Below are positions 48,717 through 58,245 of a DNA stretch of 64,000 bases, piece after piece (positions within the stretch are counted from its first letter, which is position 1; the number at the start of each line of letters is the position of its first letter). The stretch lies in contig NZ_KL537414.1 of NCBI RefSeq assembly GCF_000710345.2, forward strand, positions 82,965-146,964, in the 5' to 3' direction. The translations under genes were made by a program, and so were the position numbers. Source of the stretch: Curtobacterium sp. S6 (lineage in GTDB: Bacteria; Actinomycetota; Actinomycetes; Actinomycetales; Micrococcaceae). A model generated the notes under the pieces. The model worked only from the letters and a program-made list of their open reading frames with translations, had not been told where the DNA came from and did no database searches.

Positions 48717-50123
48717 CTAGTGGCTACCGAGCATCTTGGTCACGTCGAGCGCGTCATCGAGCTGTTCCTCGGTGACTTCTCCACGTTCCACGTAACCCAA
48801 GGCGATGACCGCTTCGCGAACCGTGGTCTTGTGGGACACGGCGTGCTTGGCGATCTTGGCGGCGGCTTCGTAGCCGATCAGCTTGTTCATGGGGGTGACG
48901 GTGGACGGCGAGGCCTCGGCCAGGAAGCGCGCGCGCTCCTCGTTGGCTTCGAGGCCGGAGACCATCTTCTCGGCCATGACCCGCGTGGAGTTGGACAGCA
49001 GACGGATCGACTCGAGCAGGTTCGCGGCCATGACGGGGATGCCCACGTTCAGCTCGAAGGCGCCGTTGGTCGAGGACAGCGCGACGGCCGTGTCGTTGCC
49101 GATGACCTGCGCGGCCACCTGGATGACGGCCTCGCAGATCACGGGGTTGACCTTGCCCGGCATGATCGAGGACCCGGGCTGCAGATCGGGGATGCGCAGC
49201 TCGCCGAGGCCCGTGTTGGGGCCCGAACCCATCCAGCGGATGTCGTTGCAGATCTTCATGAGCGAGTAGGCGATGCCGCGGAGCTGGCCGGAGGCTTCGA
49301 CCAGGCCGTCACGGTTGGCCTGCGCCTCGAAGTGGTTGCGCGCCTCGGTGATGGGCAGTCCGGTCTCTTCGGCGAGCAACTCGATGACCCGGGCCGAGAA
49401 GCCGTCGGGCGTGTTGATTCCGGTGCCGACCGCGGTGCCGCCGAGGGGGACCTCCGCGACGCGGGGGAGCGCGGCGTCGATGCGTTCGATGCCGTAACGG
49501 ACCTGCGCGGCGTATCCGGAAAATTCCTGGCCGAGGGTCACGGGGGTCGCATCCATCAGGTGGGTGCGGCCGGACTTCACCACGGAGGCGAAGTCGGAGG
49601 ACTTCTTCTCGAGGGCGGTGGCCAGGGTGTCCAGGGCCGGCTTGAGATCGTTGATCAGCGCGCCGGTGACGGCCACGTGCACCGAGGTCGGGAAGACGTC
49701 GTTGGAGGATTGTGACGCGTTGACGTGATCGTTCGGGTGAACCTCGATGCCCTTGGACTCGAGGGAGCGGCTCGCCAGCGTGGCGAGAACCTCGTTGGTG
49801 TTCATGTTCGAGGAGGTTCCGGAACCGGTCTGGAAGACGTCGATCGGGAACTCTCCGTCGTGCCGGTGCGCGATGACCTCGTCCGCGGCGTTGCGGATGG
49901 CCTCCGCCCGGTCGGCGTCGAGGACGCCGAGCTCGAGATTCGCCTGGGCCGCGGCCTTCTTGACGCGGGCCAGGGCGGCGATGTGGGCCGACTCGAGGGT
50001 CTTGCCGGAGATCGGGAAGTTTTCGACGGCGCGCTGGGTCTGGGCGCGGTACAGGGCTTCGGCCGGGACGCGGACCTCGCCCATCGTGTCGTGTTCAATG
50101 CGGAATTCTGTATTTTCAGCCAT
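48717..50123 (-). CDS. fumC: Class II fumarate hydratase
   Basis: The 468-residue cytosolic homotetramer hydrates fumarate to malate without an iron-sulphur cluster. Motifs: [52 protein letters not shown] and the superfamily signature [15 protein letters not shown]. Length matches FumC. It follows carbonic anhydrase (37-base gap) on the minus strand. The fum-glpX-DUF4245 grouping recalls M. tuberculosis Rv1098c-Rv1100c. Together with sdh it covers two successive TCA steps in this window. Confidence 0.96.
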   Translation of the reverse strand: MAENTEFRIEHDTMGEVRVPAEALYRAQTQRAVENFPISGKTLESAHIAALARVKKAAAQANLELGVLDADRAEAIRNAADEVIAHRHDGEFPIDVFQTGSGTSSNMNTNEVLATLASRSLESKGIEVHPNDHVNASQSSNDVFPTSVHVAVTGALINDLKPALDTLATALEKKSSDFASVVKSGRTHLMDATPVTLGQEFSGYAAQVRYGIERIDAALPRVAEVPLGGTAVGTGINTPDGFSARVIELLAEETGLPITEARNHFEAQANRDGLVEASGQLRGIAYSLMKICNDIRWMGSGPNTGLGELRIPDLQPGSSIMPGKVNPVICEAVIQVAAQVIGNDTAVALSSTNGAFELNVGIPVMAANLLESIRLLSNSTRVMAEKMVSGLEANEERARFLAEASPSTVTPMNKLIGYEAAAKIAKHAVSHKTTVREAVIALGYVERGEVTEEQLDDALDVTKMLGSH

Positions 50124-50160
50124 GCCGCCAGTTTAGGCCGATCAGCGTCCCGTTTGCGTC

Positions 50161-50799
50161 TTAGGCGTCCAAGTCGTGTGACGAGAAGACCAGTTCGGCC
50201 TTCCCCTCGCGCAGGTGGTAGAACATTCCGACCACGGCCGTGCTTCCGTCGGCCACGGCGCCGGAGATGATCTTGGACTGGTCGATCATGCGTTCGGCGG
50301 TCTGGCGGGTGTTCGTGCGAACCATGTCGTTGACGGTCGCCTCCCCGGCCTCGGAATTGCGCTCGGTTTCGATGACGGCCGGCATGATCTCCTCGACGAG
50401 GTTCCGCACGAAACCGGGAGGCATGGATCCGGACTCGTAGGACTGCTTGGCCGCGGTCACGGCTCCGCAGGAGTCGTGGCCGAGGACCACGATCAGGGGG
50501 ACGTTCAGATCCGTGATGCTGTACTCGAGGGAACCCATCGCCGCGTTTCCGAGCACCTGCCCCGCCGTGCGGACCACAAAGGTATCCCCGAGGCCCAGGT
50601 CAAAAATGATCTCGGCGGCCAACCGTGAGTCGGCGCAACCGAAGATGACCGCAAAGGGGTTTTGGCCGCCCGTGAGCGATTCGCGTCGGGCCGCATCCTG
50701 ATTCGGGTGGTCCGTCTTGCCCGCGACGAAACGGGCGTTTCCGTCGGTCAGGCGCTGCCACGCTTGCTGGGGTGTGAGTTGCTGGGGTGCATCCGACAT
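50161..50799 (-). CDS. Beta-class carbonic anhydrase
   Basis: The 212-residue zinc enzyme interconverts CO2 and bicarbonate in the cytosol. Zinc ligands appear in GCADSR (Cys55, with the Asp57-Arg59 dyad) and LGHDSCGAV (His108, Cys111). Length and spacing fit the prokaryotic beta class. ATG at 50799 is where family similarity starts; no Shine-Dalgarno site is visible (the bases before it read TTTCCTCC), and the open frame continues upstream to 51081 without support. It lies between DUF4245 and fumC, same strand. Confidence 0.92.
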   Translation of the reverse strand: MSDAPQQLTPQQAWQRLTDGNARFVAGKTDHPNQDAARRESLTGGQNPFAVIFGCADSRLAAEIIFDLGLGDTFVVRTAGQVLGNAAMGSLEYSITDLNVPLIVVLGHDSCGAVTAAKQSYESGSMPPGFVRNLVEEIMPAVIETERNSEAGEATVNDMVRTNTRQTAERMIDQSKIISGAVADGSTAVVGMFYHLREGKAELVFSSHDLDA

Positions 50800-50876
50800 G
50801 GAGGAAACTTTCGACGTGGGGGACAAAGGCGGTCTCCGGTCTGTCGGAGCGCCCAGTTCTTCGATGGTAGGCCAGG

Positions 50877-51581
50877 CTAGCCCTGGTCCGTGGACGGGGT
50901 GGTCGAGGAGGCCTGGGGTTGCGGGCCTTCCTTGACGGATGTGACGCAATGTTCCGCCACGGTCGAAAACTCGTCCTTGGTTCCGTCGCCGGAGAGCACG
51001 ATCGTGGTGCCCTGAATATTCGCGACGTACGAGGTGCCGCCGGAATCGTCCTTCTTGCCGGGCTTGACGTGCGTCTCCCAATCGACCCCGCCGATCTGGG
51101 TGTGGCCCGTTGCCGGTGAGCCGTTGGTCTTCTGCGCGGTCCAGGTCGGGTTGGCCTTATTGGTCTGCGAAATGGTGATAAACCCCTGTGAGGGGGTCAC
51201 GAAACCGGTTTCCCAGAATGGGACTCCGTCGGCCGCCCCGGAATTCCACCGCGCAAAATTCGCGTGCCACGGCTCATCGAGCTGAGGGGCGGCGACCGTA
51301 TAACCCGCGGCCTCGCTCGCCTCCTGCGCGGTCTTGGTGAGGTCGACCTCGGGGCGATACGACTCGTTGTCCGGGCGTGGCACCAGCCAGAGGAACGGGA
51401 GCAGGATCAACAACAGCGCGATCATCGAGAAAACCATCGCGCGCAGGGGAGTGTTGAGCCTTTTGGCCTGTGACTCCGTCAGCTGCGGCGTGATCGGGGT
51501 GTCATCCCCGGCGGCAGGCTCGGTCGGGTCAGTGGCGCTACCGTCGCGCGGCTCGGGAGGTTCAGGGCTGGATTGGCTCAC
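50877..51581 (-). CDS. DUF4245 single-TM protein
   Basis: The 234-residue protein has a Pro/Glu/Asp-rich cytoplasmic N-terminus, the opening LTESQAKRLNTPLRAMVFSM, one transmembrane helix (MIALLLILLPFLWLVP) and an extracytoplasmic domain (YTVAAPQLDEPWHANFARWN, GFVTPSQGFITISQTN) that fits DUF4245. Function unknown. GTG at 51581 is chosen because a good promoter (TTGGAC, 17 bases, CACAAT) ends six bases before it, implying a leaderless transcript. It is divergent from glpX, its usual neighbour in Actinobacteria. Confidence 0.85.
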   Translation of the reverse strand: MSQSSPEPPEPRDGSATDPTEPAAGDDTPITPQLTESQAKRLNTPLRAMVFSMIALLLILLPFLWLVPRPDNESYRPEVDLTKTAQEASEAAGYTVAAPQLDEPWHANFARWNSGAADGVPFWETGFVTPSQGFITISQTNKANPTWTAQKTNGSPATGHTQIGGVDWETHVKPGKKDDSGGTSYVANIQGTTIVLSGDGTKDEFSTVAEHCVTSVKEGPQPQASSTTPSTDQG

Positions 51582-51587
51582 GTGGCC

Positions 51588-51616
51588 ATTGTGCCGCAGG
51601 GTCCAGTGCGGTCCAA
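51588..51616 (-). promoter_or_regulatory. Promoter of DUF4245-carbonic anhydrase-fumC unit (leaderless)
   Basis: On the minus strand TTGGAC (51611-51616) and CACAAT (51588-51593) are spaced by exactly 17 bases. The GTG at 51581 follows six bases after the -10, with no Shine-Dalgarno site. Confidence 0.6.
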
Positions 51617-51783
51617 GCTGACGGGGCCGCGCCCAGGGATCTCTCACGCAATATTGTGCCCAGGATCATCGATTGGTCCGAGATACGGGCATGTCACATG
51701 AAACGGAGACGGGCCTGGCCCGCGCGGGGGAAGTAAGCTGAAGGGGCAACCCCGGTGGCAACGCGCTCCAGGGAGACCACGCG

Positions 51784-51864
51784 GTGGGCGACGACTACAC
51801 GCTCATCGTGGATGACAACTTCGAAGGCGAGGAACTCTGTGTCGGAAGTCAGCGAACAGAATAA
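51784..51864 (+). CDS. Possible 26-residue upstream peptide overlapping glpX start
   Basis: A GTG at 51784, nine bases after AGGGAG, opens a 26-codon frame (product begins [18 protein letters not shown]) that stops at 51864, overlapping the glpX start by 26 bases in another frame. It is strongly acidic. It could be a leader peptide that couples translation to glpX, or chance. Confidence 0.3.
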   Translation: MGDDYTLIVDDNFEGEELCVGSQRTE

Positions 51865-52831
51865 TCAGGCCGATCGCAACCTTGCGCTCGAACTGGTTCG
51901 AGTGACGGAGGCCGCGGCGATTGCCGGCGGCAACTGGGTAGGTGCCGGAGACAAGAATTCGGCCGACGGCGCGGCAGTGGATGCGATGCGCAAGATGCTC
52001 TCCACGGTTCACTTCAACGGAACCGTGGTCATCGGCGAAGGCGAGAAAGACGAAGCCCCGATGCTCTTCAACGGTGAGGAGCTGGGAGACGGCGACGGCC
52101 CCGCGCTCGACGTCGCGGTGGACCCCGTGGACGGCACGCGCCTCACGGCCCTGGGCATGAACAACGCCCTGTCGGTGATCGCCGTGGCTGATGGCGGGTC
52201 GATGTTCGATCCGTCCGCCGTGTTCTACATGGAAAAGCTCGTCACGGGCCCCGAGGCCGCCGACCTGGTGGACCTGCGGCTGCCGGTCAAGCAGAACCTC
52301 CACCTGGTGGCCAAGGCCAAGCGAAAGCGCATCAACCAGCTCACGGTGTGCATCCTGGATCGCCCCCGGCACGCGAAGCTGGTCGAGGAGATTCGGGCCA
52401 CCGGCGCACGCACCCGGATGATCCTGGACGGCGACGTCGCCGGCGCGATCGCCGCGTGCCGCCAGGGCACGGGCGTGGACGTCATGATCGGCACGGGCGG
52501 AACCCCCGAGGGCATCGTCGCGGCGTGCGCGATCAAGGCGACCGGTGGCGTGATCCAGGGTCGCCTGGCCCCCAAGGACGACGAGGAAAAGCAGAAAGCC
52601 CTCGACGCCGGCCACGATCTGGACGCCGTGCTGACCACCGACGAGCTCGTGACCAGCGATAACTGCTTCTTCGCCGCGACCGGGGTCACCGACGGGGACC
52701 TGCTGCGCGGCGTGCGCTATTCGGGCCCGACCATCACCACGCAATCGATCGTGATGCGGTCGAAGTCCGGCACCGTCCGCATGGTCGAGGCCGAGCACGT
52801 GGCGTCCAAATGGGATAAGTACCAGCGCTGA
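51839..52831 (+). CDS. glpX: Class II fructose-1,6-bisphosphatase GlpX
   Basis: The 330-residue cytosolic metalloenzyme hydrolyses fructose-1,6-bisphosphate in gluconeogenesis. Family motifs are [57 protein letters not shown] and [17 protein letters not shown]. The GTG at 51839 follows GCGAGGAA at a normal distance; the frame is open to 51755, but that part shows no family sequence. It is divergent from DUF4245 and fumC. Opposed to enolase-direction flux, it implies growth on gluconeogenic carbon. Confidence 0.94.
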   Translation: MSEVSEQNNQADRNLALELVRVTEAAAIAGGNWVGAGDKNSADGAAVDAMRKMLSTVHFNGTVVIGEGEKDEAPMLFNGEELGDGDGPALDVAVDPVDGTRLTALGMNNALSVIAVADGGSMFDPSAVFYMEKLVTGPEAADLVDLRLPVKQNLHLVAKAKRKRINQLTVCILDRPRHAKLVEEIRATGARTRMILDGDVAGAIAACRQGTGVDVMIGTGGTPEGIVAACAIKATGGVIQGRLAPKDDEEKQKALDAGHDLDAVLTTDELVTSDNCFFAATGVTDGDLLRGVRYSGPTITTQSIVMRSKSGTVRMVEAEHVASKWDKYQR

Positions 52832-52847
52832 GCGTCTCCTGAGGCCC

Positions 52848-52896
52848 GCAACGGCCCGGGAGTGCGGTGTACCACGCTGTACTGACGGGCCGTTGC
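52848..52896 (+). terminator. Hairpin after glpX
   Basis: Perfect 10-11-bp arms GCAACGGCCC/GGGCCGTTGC (52848-52857 and 52887-52896) enclose a 29-base partly self-complementary loop. No T tract follows, so termination strength is uncertain. Confidence 0.5.
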
Positions 52897-52976
52897 CGGT
52901 AATGTCTGGTGCTCGGCGGCGTCATCATTGTCGATCTCGATGGCGCGGCCGAGGAGAGACTGCATAGGGGGATGTT

Positions 52977-54815
52977 GTGGCTCGAGGCTCTGGGAGCGGA
53001 TTGTCCGCAAAGGACGACTACCGCCGTCTACGAGTAGTTTTCCGACTGGTTCCGTGGCGCATGCGCTCGCGCATCGTGGCCATGTTCATCACCGCCTTCG
53101 CGGCGTCCGTGCTCGACATGGTCGCCGTGGCGGCGATGTTACCGCTGACCCAGGTCATCGCTGCCGGTGACCAGCTGCCGGGCATCATTACCCGGTTCGT
53201 CGTTCCGGTCCTGGGAACGGAAGACCGCAAGACCATCCTCTTCGTGCTGGCCCTCGGCGTGGGCCTGGCCTTCCTCATCAAAAATGGCGCCATCATCCTG
53301 ATCCGCCGCTGGATCATTCGCGAGATCGAATACGCCCGCGCGGCCACCGAGGCGGAAGTCCTCGAGCGATATCTGGCCGCCCCGTACGCGCGCCACCGGC
53401 AGCGGTCCAAGGCCGGGATGCTCCAGATTCTGACCCGGGGCATCGCGCAGGTCTTCGAACAGGTTCTGCTGGGCTACATCACGATCGCCGTGGACGGCAT
53501 CACGATTGTGCTCATCATCGCGACCATCACCGTGATGTCGCCGGTGGCCGCCGCGGCCGCGGTCATCATTTTTGGGGGCGCCGCGTACCTGCTGGCGCGG
53601 GTGGTCAAGCCGTATTCCCTGAAACACGCACACTCCGCCTACCTCCGGGATATGGAGGCCTTCGGGTACCTCAACCCGGCGATCGAGGGGTTCCGGGAAT
53701 CGCGGATCTTCCAGCGCGAGCAGTACTTCGCGGATGCCTTCCGGAAAAATCGGCTCGAGTACGCCGGCTACCAAAGCTTCCTGCGCATCATGGGCGAGCT
53801 GCCCAAATACCTCTTGGAGATCGTCATGATCTTCGGGATCCTCGTGGTCGCGATCCTGCTCTTCAGCGTCAAGGATCAGGCCACCGCCTTCGGCCTCCTG
53901 GCCGTCTTCGCCGCGGCCGCGATGCGCGTCGTACCCGCCCTCAACCGCGTGGTGGCCACGCTGAACCAGGTCAGGTCGGGCGGCCCGTCGTTGAAGGAGG
54001 TCGCCGCGGATATCGAGGAGCTCGCTGCCGACCAGGCGAGCAGCCGGTCGAGGGACGAGACGATCCTGGAGTTCCCGGACACGGAGATTCAGGTGCGGGA
54101 TCTGTGCTTCGCCTACCCGGACTCGTCGCGACCGGTGCTGGAGCACGTGAGCGTGACCATTCCCCGGGGGCACACCGTGGCCCTGGTCGGTGGGTCGGGC
54201 GCCGGGAAGACGACCTTCGCGGATATTCTGGCGGGCCTGTACGAGCCAAGCTCGGGGACGGTCAGCGCCGGCGGCATCGATATCTCGACCCATCCTCGAT
54301 CCTGGTTGCGGCACGTCGCCATGGTCTCCCAGAAGGTCTATCTGTGGGACGCCAGCGTGCGCGACCTGATCACCTTCGGCGAGCCCCACGATCAGATCGA
54401 CGAGGCCTGGCTCGACGAGGTCGTGCGACGAGCCCGGCTCGACTCGCTCTTGAAGGATCTGCCGGACGGGCTCGACTCGATGGTCGGAGACGCCGGCGCA
54501 CGGCTCTCAGGAGGGCAAACGCAACGGATCGGCATTGCCCGGGCCCTGTACCGCAAGCCGCGAGTGCTGATCCTGGACGAGGCCACGAGCGCCCTCGACA
54601 ACGAGACCGAGCACGAGATCACCGAAACGATCGACGCCTTGCGCGGGCAGATGACCGTCATCGTGATCGCCCACCGGCTCTCCACCGTGAAGAACGCGGA
54701 CGAGATCCTCTTCTTCGCCGGCGGACGCCTTCAGGGACGCGGCACGATGACGCAGCTCAAGGAAACGCAACCGGAATTCGCCCGGTTGGTTGCCCTCGGC
54801 GATCTGGGCGTGTGA
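52977..54815 (+). CDS. ABC exporter, PglK/lipid-linked glycan flippase-like
   Basis: The 612-residue half-transporter has six transmembrane helices in the first ~350 residues and a C-terminal ATPase domain. Walker A is GGSGAGKTT, the signature LSGGQTQRIGIARAL and Walker B VLILDEATSALD, with the H-loop in VIVIAHRLS. The TM part, with RIFQREQYFADAF and the long helical loops, resembles ABC transporters that flip lipid-linked oligosaccharides (PglK/WlaB) more than drug exporters. A GTG start has AGGGGGA upstream. It is convergent with a FemAB gene 15 bases away, which fits an envelope role; substrate not shown. Confidence 0.85.
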   Translation: MARGSGSGLSAKDDYRRLRVVFRLVPWRMRSRIVAMFITAFAASVLDMVAVAAMLPLTQVIAAGDQLPGIITRFVVPVLGTEDRKTILFVLALGVGLAFLIKNGAIILIRRWIIREIEYARAATEAEVLERYLAAPYARHRQRSKAGMLQILTRGIAQVFEQVLLGYITIAVDGITIVLIIATITVMSPVAAAAAVIIFGGAAYLLARVVKPYSLKHAHSAYLRDMEAFGYLNPAIEGFRESRIFQREQYFADAFRKNRLEYAGYQSFLRIMGELPKYLLEIVMIFGILVVAILLFSVKDQATAFGLLAVFAAAAMRVVPALNRVVATLNQVRSGGPSLKEVAADIEELAADQASSRSRDETILEFPDTEIQVRDLCFAYPDSSRPVLEHVSVTIPRGHTVALVGGSGAGKTTFADILAGLYEPSSGTVSAGGIDISTHPRSWLRHVAMVSQKVYLWDASVRDLITFGEPHDQIDEAWLDEVVRRARLDSLLKDLPDGLDSMVGDAGARLSGGQTQRIGIARALYRKPRVLILDEATSALDNETEHEITETIDALRGQMTVIVIAHRLSTVKNADEILFFAGGRLQGRGTMTQLKETQPEFARLVALGDLGV

Positions 54816-54830
54816 GGCTCCCGCGGGAGG

Positions 54831-55832
54831 TCAGCGCTTAGCCACGGACCGTACCGAGGAGACGGCCCGCGATCCCAGCTTCTTGAGGCGGGGGAGGCCC
54901 TTCTCGCGCAGGGCGTAGGCGGCGCGGAAGGCCCGATACGCGGCAAGGCTGACCGGCAGGTCCCAGGTGCCCGGGGTGGTCACCGCGTAGCCGCCGAAGG
55001 ACTTCTTGAACCCGGTGAATCCGGCCCACGGATGATTCGGCTCACCCTCGGGCGCGATGCCGAACATGTCGAAGCGCTGAAGGCCCTTGGCCTTGGCATC
55101 GAGCATCATGGTCGACACCAGGGGGTTATTGGCGCTCAGCCGACGGTGCTCGTAGGACATCGAGGCGTGCGCGTAGGTGCGCGTGTCCTCGGAGTCGTAG
55201 ACCATGGCCGCGCCAATCGGTTCGCCCTCCACACGGATCAGATACACCGAGGCGGCGCCCAACGGGAACAGCGACTTGGCGGCCTGGGTGAGGTAGTCGT
55301 CCTGTTGCCGGTTGAAACCGACGCGCTCGGCGGTCTGATTCAGGTAGGTGAGCAGGACCGACACATCGGCGGGGTCGTGAGACTCCTCGAAGGTCACGGC
55401 CTTCTTGTGGATATTTCGGTGCAGATTCCGGTTGGTCGACTTCATGCCCTTCAGGATGGCGTCTTCATCCTGGGTCAGGTCCACCATCCAGGTGTGGCTG
55501 GGCTGGATCTGACGCGGGGAGAAATACATCCCGCGGCTCGTGAGATCCTCAACGGGATCCGAGCCCACCGGGAACATGGTGTCTTCGGTCGGTTCGACGC
55601 GAACGAAGAGGCACTTCTTGCTGGCCGCCAGCCGCCGCAGGTCGTCCAGGGCCTGGGTGAAGGCCTGGGGAGACTCGGCGATGGGGCCGTACGGGCAGTA
55701 CAGGTAGCGACCGGCGCGGCCACCCTCCAGGATCGCAAGGTAGGAATAACCGTCTCCGGTCTTCTGAAAAACCTCGTGTCCCAGATCGCGCTGAAAAGTG
55801 GCCCATGCGTCTGACTGCAGAATCGTGCTCAT
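54831..55832 (-). CDS. FemAB-family aminoacyltransferase (peptidoglycan interpeptide bridge)
   Basis: The 333-residue protein has the two GNAT-like halves of the FemABX family. SDAWATFQRDLGHEVFQKTGDG at the N-terminus, RYLYCPYGPIAES, MKSTNRNLHRNIHKKAVTF and the C-terminal GFTGFKKSFGGYAVTTPGTWDLPV are typical. Members add amino acids from aminoacyl-tRNA to lipid II side chains. The coiled-coil insert of staphylococcal FemA is absent, as in FemX-like forms. ATG at 55832 is preferred (AGGA upstream); an ATG three codons earlier is possible. It follows the LCP gene by 18 bases on the minus strand. Confidence 0.88.
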   Translation of the reverse strand: MSTILQSDAWATFQRDLGHEVFQKTGDGYSYLAILEGGRAGRYLYCPYGPIAESPQAFTQALDDLRRLAASKKCLFVRVEPTEDTMFPVGSDPVEDLTSRGMYFSPRQIQPSHTWMVDLTQDEDAILKGMKSTNRNLHRNIHKKAVTFEESHDPADVSVLLTYLNQTAERVGFNRQQDDYLTQAAKSLFPLGAASVYLIRVEGEPIGAAMVYDSEDTRTYAHASMSYEHRRLSANNPLVSTMMLDAKAKGLQRFDMFGIAPEGEPNHPWAGFTGFKKSFGGYAVTTPGTWDLPVSLAAYRAFRAAYALREKGLPRLKKLGSRAVSSVRSVAKR

Positions 55833-55850
55833 TCTTTTCATCCTATGGCT

Positions 55851-57479
55851 TTAGGGGACCGAACAGGTTCCGTTCTCCGTGAGCTCCGCCGCCAGCTGGA
55901 CGTCGACGGTGCTCGAGGCGCCGTGCGTCGAGGACTGCTGGGCGGTGGTCACGCCGAGCGGCTGGAGCAGGGACATGGGGGAGACCGCCGAGACGGGCGC
56001 GACGCCGGTCCCGGAGCCCGCCGCCTGAGGGCTGCTGCCGTCATTCGTGTCGGGGGTCTTGCCGTCCTTCGAGTCCTGAATGACCTTCGCCACGGAGGAG
56101 TGGAACTGATCGAAGTCGGGATAGGTCGGGAAGGTGTCCGGGAAATAGGGCGGGGCCATGCCGTACTGGATCAGCGAGTGGTCTTTGGACTGGATGCCCA
56201 AGTCGACAAACGTCGAGAGCTGTTTCTCGGGAATGTCGGTTTCGATGATCTTCTGCCCGGCGTTCGAGATGTCTTGGAACCGGGTCAGGACCGTCGCGGG
56301 ATCCAGCTGCTTGAGCATGGCCGATTGCACGCAGCGCTGGCGTGCCTCGCGGTCGTAGTCGGATGCGCCTTCGCGGGAGCGTCCGTACCAGAGCGCGTGG
56401 AAACCATCCAGGTGCTGTCTGCCGGGCTCGATGTATCCGTCGATGGGGTTCGGTGCGCCGGTGATCTCATCGTGGCCGCCGCCGATCGGAACGCGGCCGC
56501 CCACGTTGATGTCGATCCCGCCCATCGAATCGATGAGGTTGGCGAACCCGTCCATATCGACCAGGACGTACGCCTGGATCGGCAGCCCGGTGATGCCCTC
56601 GGCGGCGTCCTTCATGGCCTCGGCGCCGGGATCGGAGGCATTGGGGTAGAGGTCTTTGTGATTATTCGCCACGTCGGGATAGAGCGCGTTGAGGATGCAC
56701 TCGTCGCCGCAGTTGTAGCCGTCCGGGTAGATCTTCCACAGCGGGGAGTCCTTGGAGAACTGGGCGTTCTGCGTATTGCGCGGCAGCGAGATCGTCACGG
56801 CCTGCCCGGTCTTGGCGTCCACGCTGAAGACGGTCATCGAGTCCGGGCGCCGGCCCACGCGGTCGCTCCCGGCGTCGCCTCCCATGAGGAGGAAGTTATA
56901 CCGACCATCGACCGGCTTGACCTTGTCACCCGAGGCGAAGATGTTGCTGACGGCCCCGCGACCGACCCCCACGAGGTATGCGGTATAGCCCACGCCGCCG
57001 GCGGTCACGAACAGTAGCACCACGAAGCCAATGATGACGGCCGGGCGCATGCCTTTGGCCAGGAGCACCGGCCGAATGAGCCGAAGGGTATCGACGAAGA
57101 GCAAGGCCCAGAACAACGCCAGGGCGATCAGCACGATCACCAGGACCAGGGACATGAACGATCCGGTGACCAGATCGATGACCCACGCCCGGTGAATCAG
57201 GTAAACCAGGAACAGCAGGATGATCAGGGCCCACACGCTGAGGGTCACGGTCAGGCCGATGCGGCCCAACCGCCGGTGGCCGGCCACCAGCTGCGCTGAC
57301 CCCGGGATCAGGGTGGTCAGCAACAACAGCAGCCAGGCCCGTTTGGTGCGCGTGACAGCCCCACCCGAGCGCGGATTCCTGAGCGGATCCGTCAAGCGGG
57401 TGCTGCCGACGCTCTCGTCCAGGCCTCGGGCGGCCTCGATCTTGTCGGAGTGGTCCTGGTTACTGGAGGAAGTAGTCAT
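55851..57479 (-). CDS. LytR-CpsA-Psr (LCP) family wall glycopolymer transferase
   Basis: The 542-residue membrane protein has a cytoplasmic N-terminus, about four transmembrane helices (60-185), and an extracytoplasmic LCP domain (YNFLLMGGDAGSDRVGRRPDSMTVFSVD, TISLPRNTQ, GLPIQAYVLVDMDGFANLIDSMGGIDINV, DGFHALWYGRSREGASDYDREARQ). A Ser/Gly/Thr-rich tail follows. Conserved Arg and Asp residues of the pyrophosphate site are present. LCP enzymes attach teichoic-type or arabinogalactan-type polymers to peptidoglycan from lipid carriers. ATG at 57479 is chosen; the frame extends to 57533. FemAB follows directly. Confidence 0.92.
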   Translation of the reverse strand: MTTSSSNQDHSDKIEAARGLDESVGSTRLTDPLRNPRSGGAVTRTKRAWLLLLLTTLIPGSAQLVAGHRRLGRIGLTVTLSVWALIILLFLVYLIHRAWVIDLVTGSFMSLVLVIVLIALALFWALLFVDTLRLIRPVLLAKGMRPAVIIGFVVLLFVTAGGVGYTAYLVGVGRGAVSNIFASGDKVKPVDGRYNFLLMGGDAGSDRVGRRPDSMTVFSVDAKTGQAVTISLPRNTQNAQFSKDSPLWKIYPDGYNCGDECILNALYPDVANNHKDLYPNASDPGAEAMKDAAEGITGLPIQAYVLVDMDGFANLIDSMGGIDINVGGRVPIGGGHDEITGAPNPIDGYIEPGRQHLDGFHALWYGRSREGASDYDREARQRCVQSAMLKQLDPATVLTRFQDISNAGQKIIETDIPEKQLSTFVDLGIQSKDHSLIQYGMAPPYFPDTFPTYPDFDQFHSSVAKVIQDSKDGKTPDTNDGSSPQAAGSGTGVAPVSAVSPMSLLQPLGVTTAQQSSTHGASSTVDVQLAAELTENGTCSVP

Positions 57480-57563
57480 GATCGAGGTCGATCCTACCGT
57501 CTGACATGCGCAAATACCCCGATATCGGGTCAAGGCGCGAGGGGAAGTGTGCCGGGTGTCGAA

Positions 57564-58184
57564 TTACGGGGCGTAGGCCGCGGCGGGGCCGTCACCGCGG
57601 TCCTCGTCCTCCGGCGCCTTGGGTGCGGCGGCCGGGCGATCTTCCTCCGCGGGGTCCCGGCGCGCGGCGACCTTGGCGCTCAGCGCGAGTCCCTTATTGC
57701 GGGCAGTCTCCGAGAGGTTTGCCGCGAATTCCCCGAGTTCGCCGCGGATCTCCTGGCCCTCACGCGTGGCGGCGGAGCCGAGAATCCGGGCGGCCAGGAG
57801 GCCGGCGTTCTTCGCGCCATTGATCGAGACCGTGGCCACCGGCACGCCCGCGGGCATCTGAACGATGGACAGCAGGGAATCCATGCCGTCGAGGGTCTTG
57901 AGCTGAACCGGGACGCCGATCACGGGCAACACGGTCACGGAGGCCAACATGCCCGGCAAATGCGCCGCGCCGCCCGCGCCCGCGATGATCACCCGGAGAC
58001 CGCGTTGCTCGGCCGATTTGCCGTACGCGATCATTTCCTCGGGCATCCGGTGTGCCGAGACCACCTTGGCCTCGTACGCAATTCCGAAGTCCTCGAGGAC
58101 GTCGGCGGCTGCCTCCAGGGTTGGCCAGTCCGAATCGGACCCCATGACGAGGCCGACGAGAGGGGTTTCCTGCGTGGGGCTCAT
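57564..58184 (-). CDS. purE: N5-carboxyaminoimidazole ribonucleotide mutase PurE
   Basis: The enzyme moves the carboxylate from N5-CAIR to CAIR in purine synthesis. Of 206 residues, the first ~160 are the PurE core ([53 protein letters not shown]). The last ~45 residues are a charged Ala/Pro/Glu/Asp-rich tail of low complexity that is not part of the family. GAAGGAG precedes the ATG. It lies 61 bases after purK on the same strand, so both are probably cotranscribed. Confidence 0.95.
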   Translation of the reverse strand: MSPTQETPLVGLVMGSDSDWPTLEAAADVLEDFGIAYEAKVVSAHRMPEEMIAYGKSAEQRGLRVIIAGAGGAAHLPGMLASVTVLPVIGVPVQLKTLDGMDSLLSIVQMPAGVPVATVSINGAKNAGLLAARILGSAATREGQEIRGELGEFAANLSETARNKGLALSAKVAARRDPAEEDRPAAAPKAPEDEDRGDGPAAAYAP

Positions 58185-58245
58185 GTGTGCTCCTTCGTGG
58201 TGCTGGTGACCGGGTCGGATGCCCGGCCGGGCTGGAGGGTGGGCG

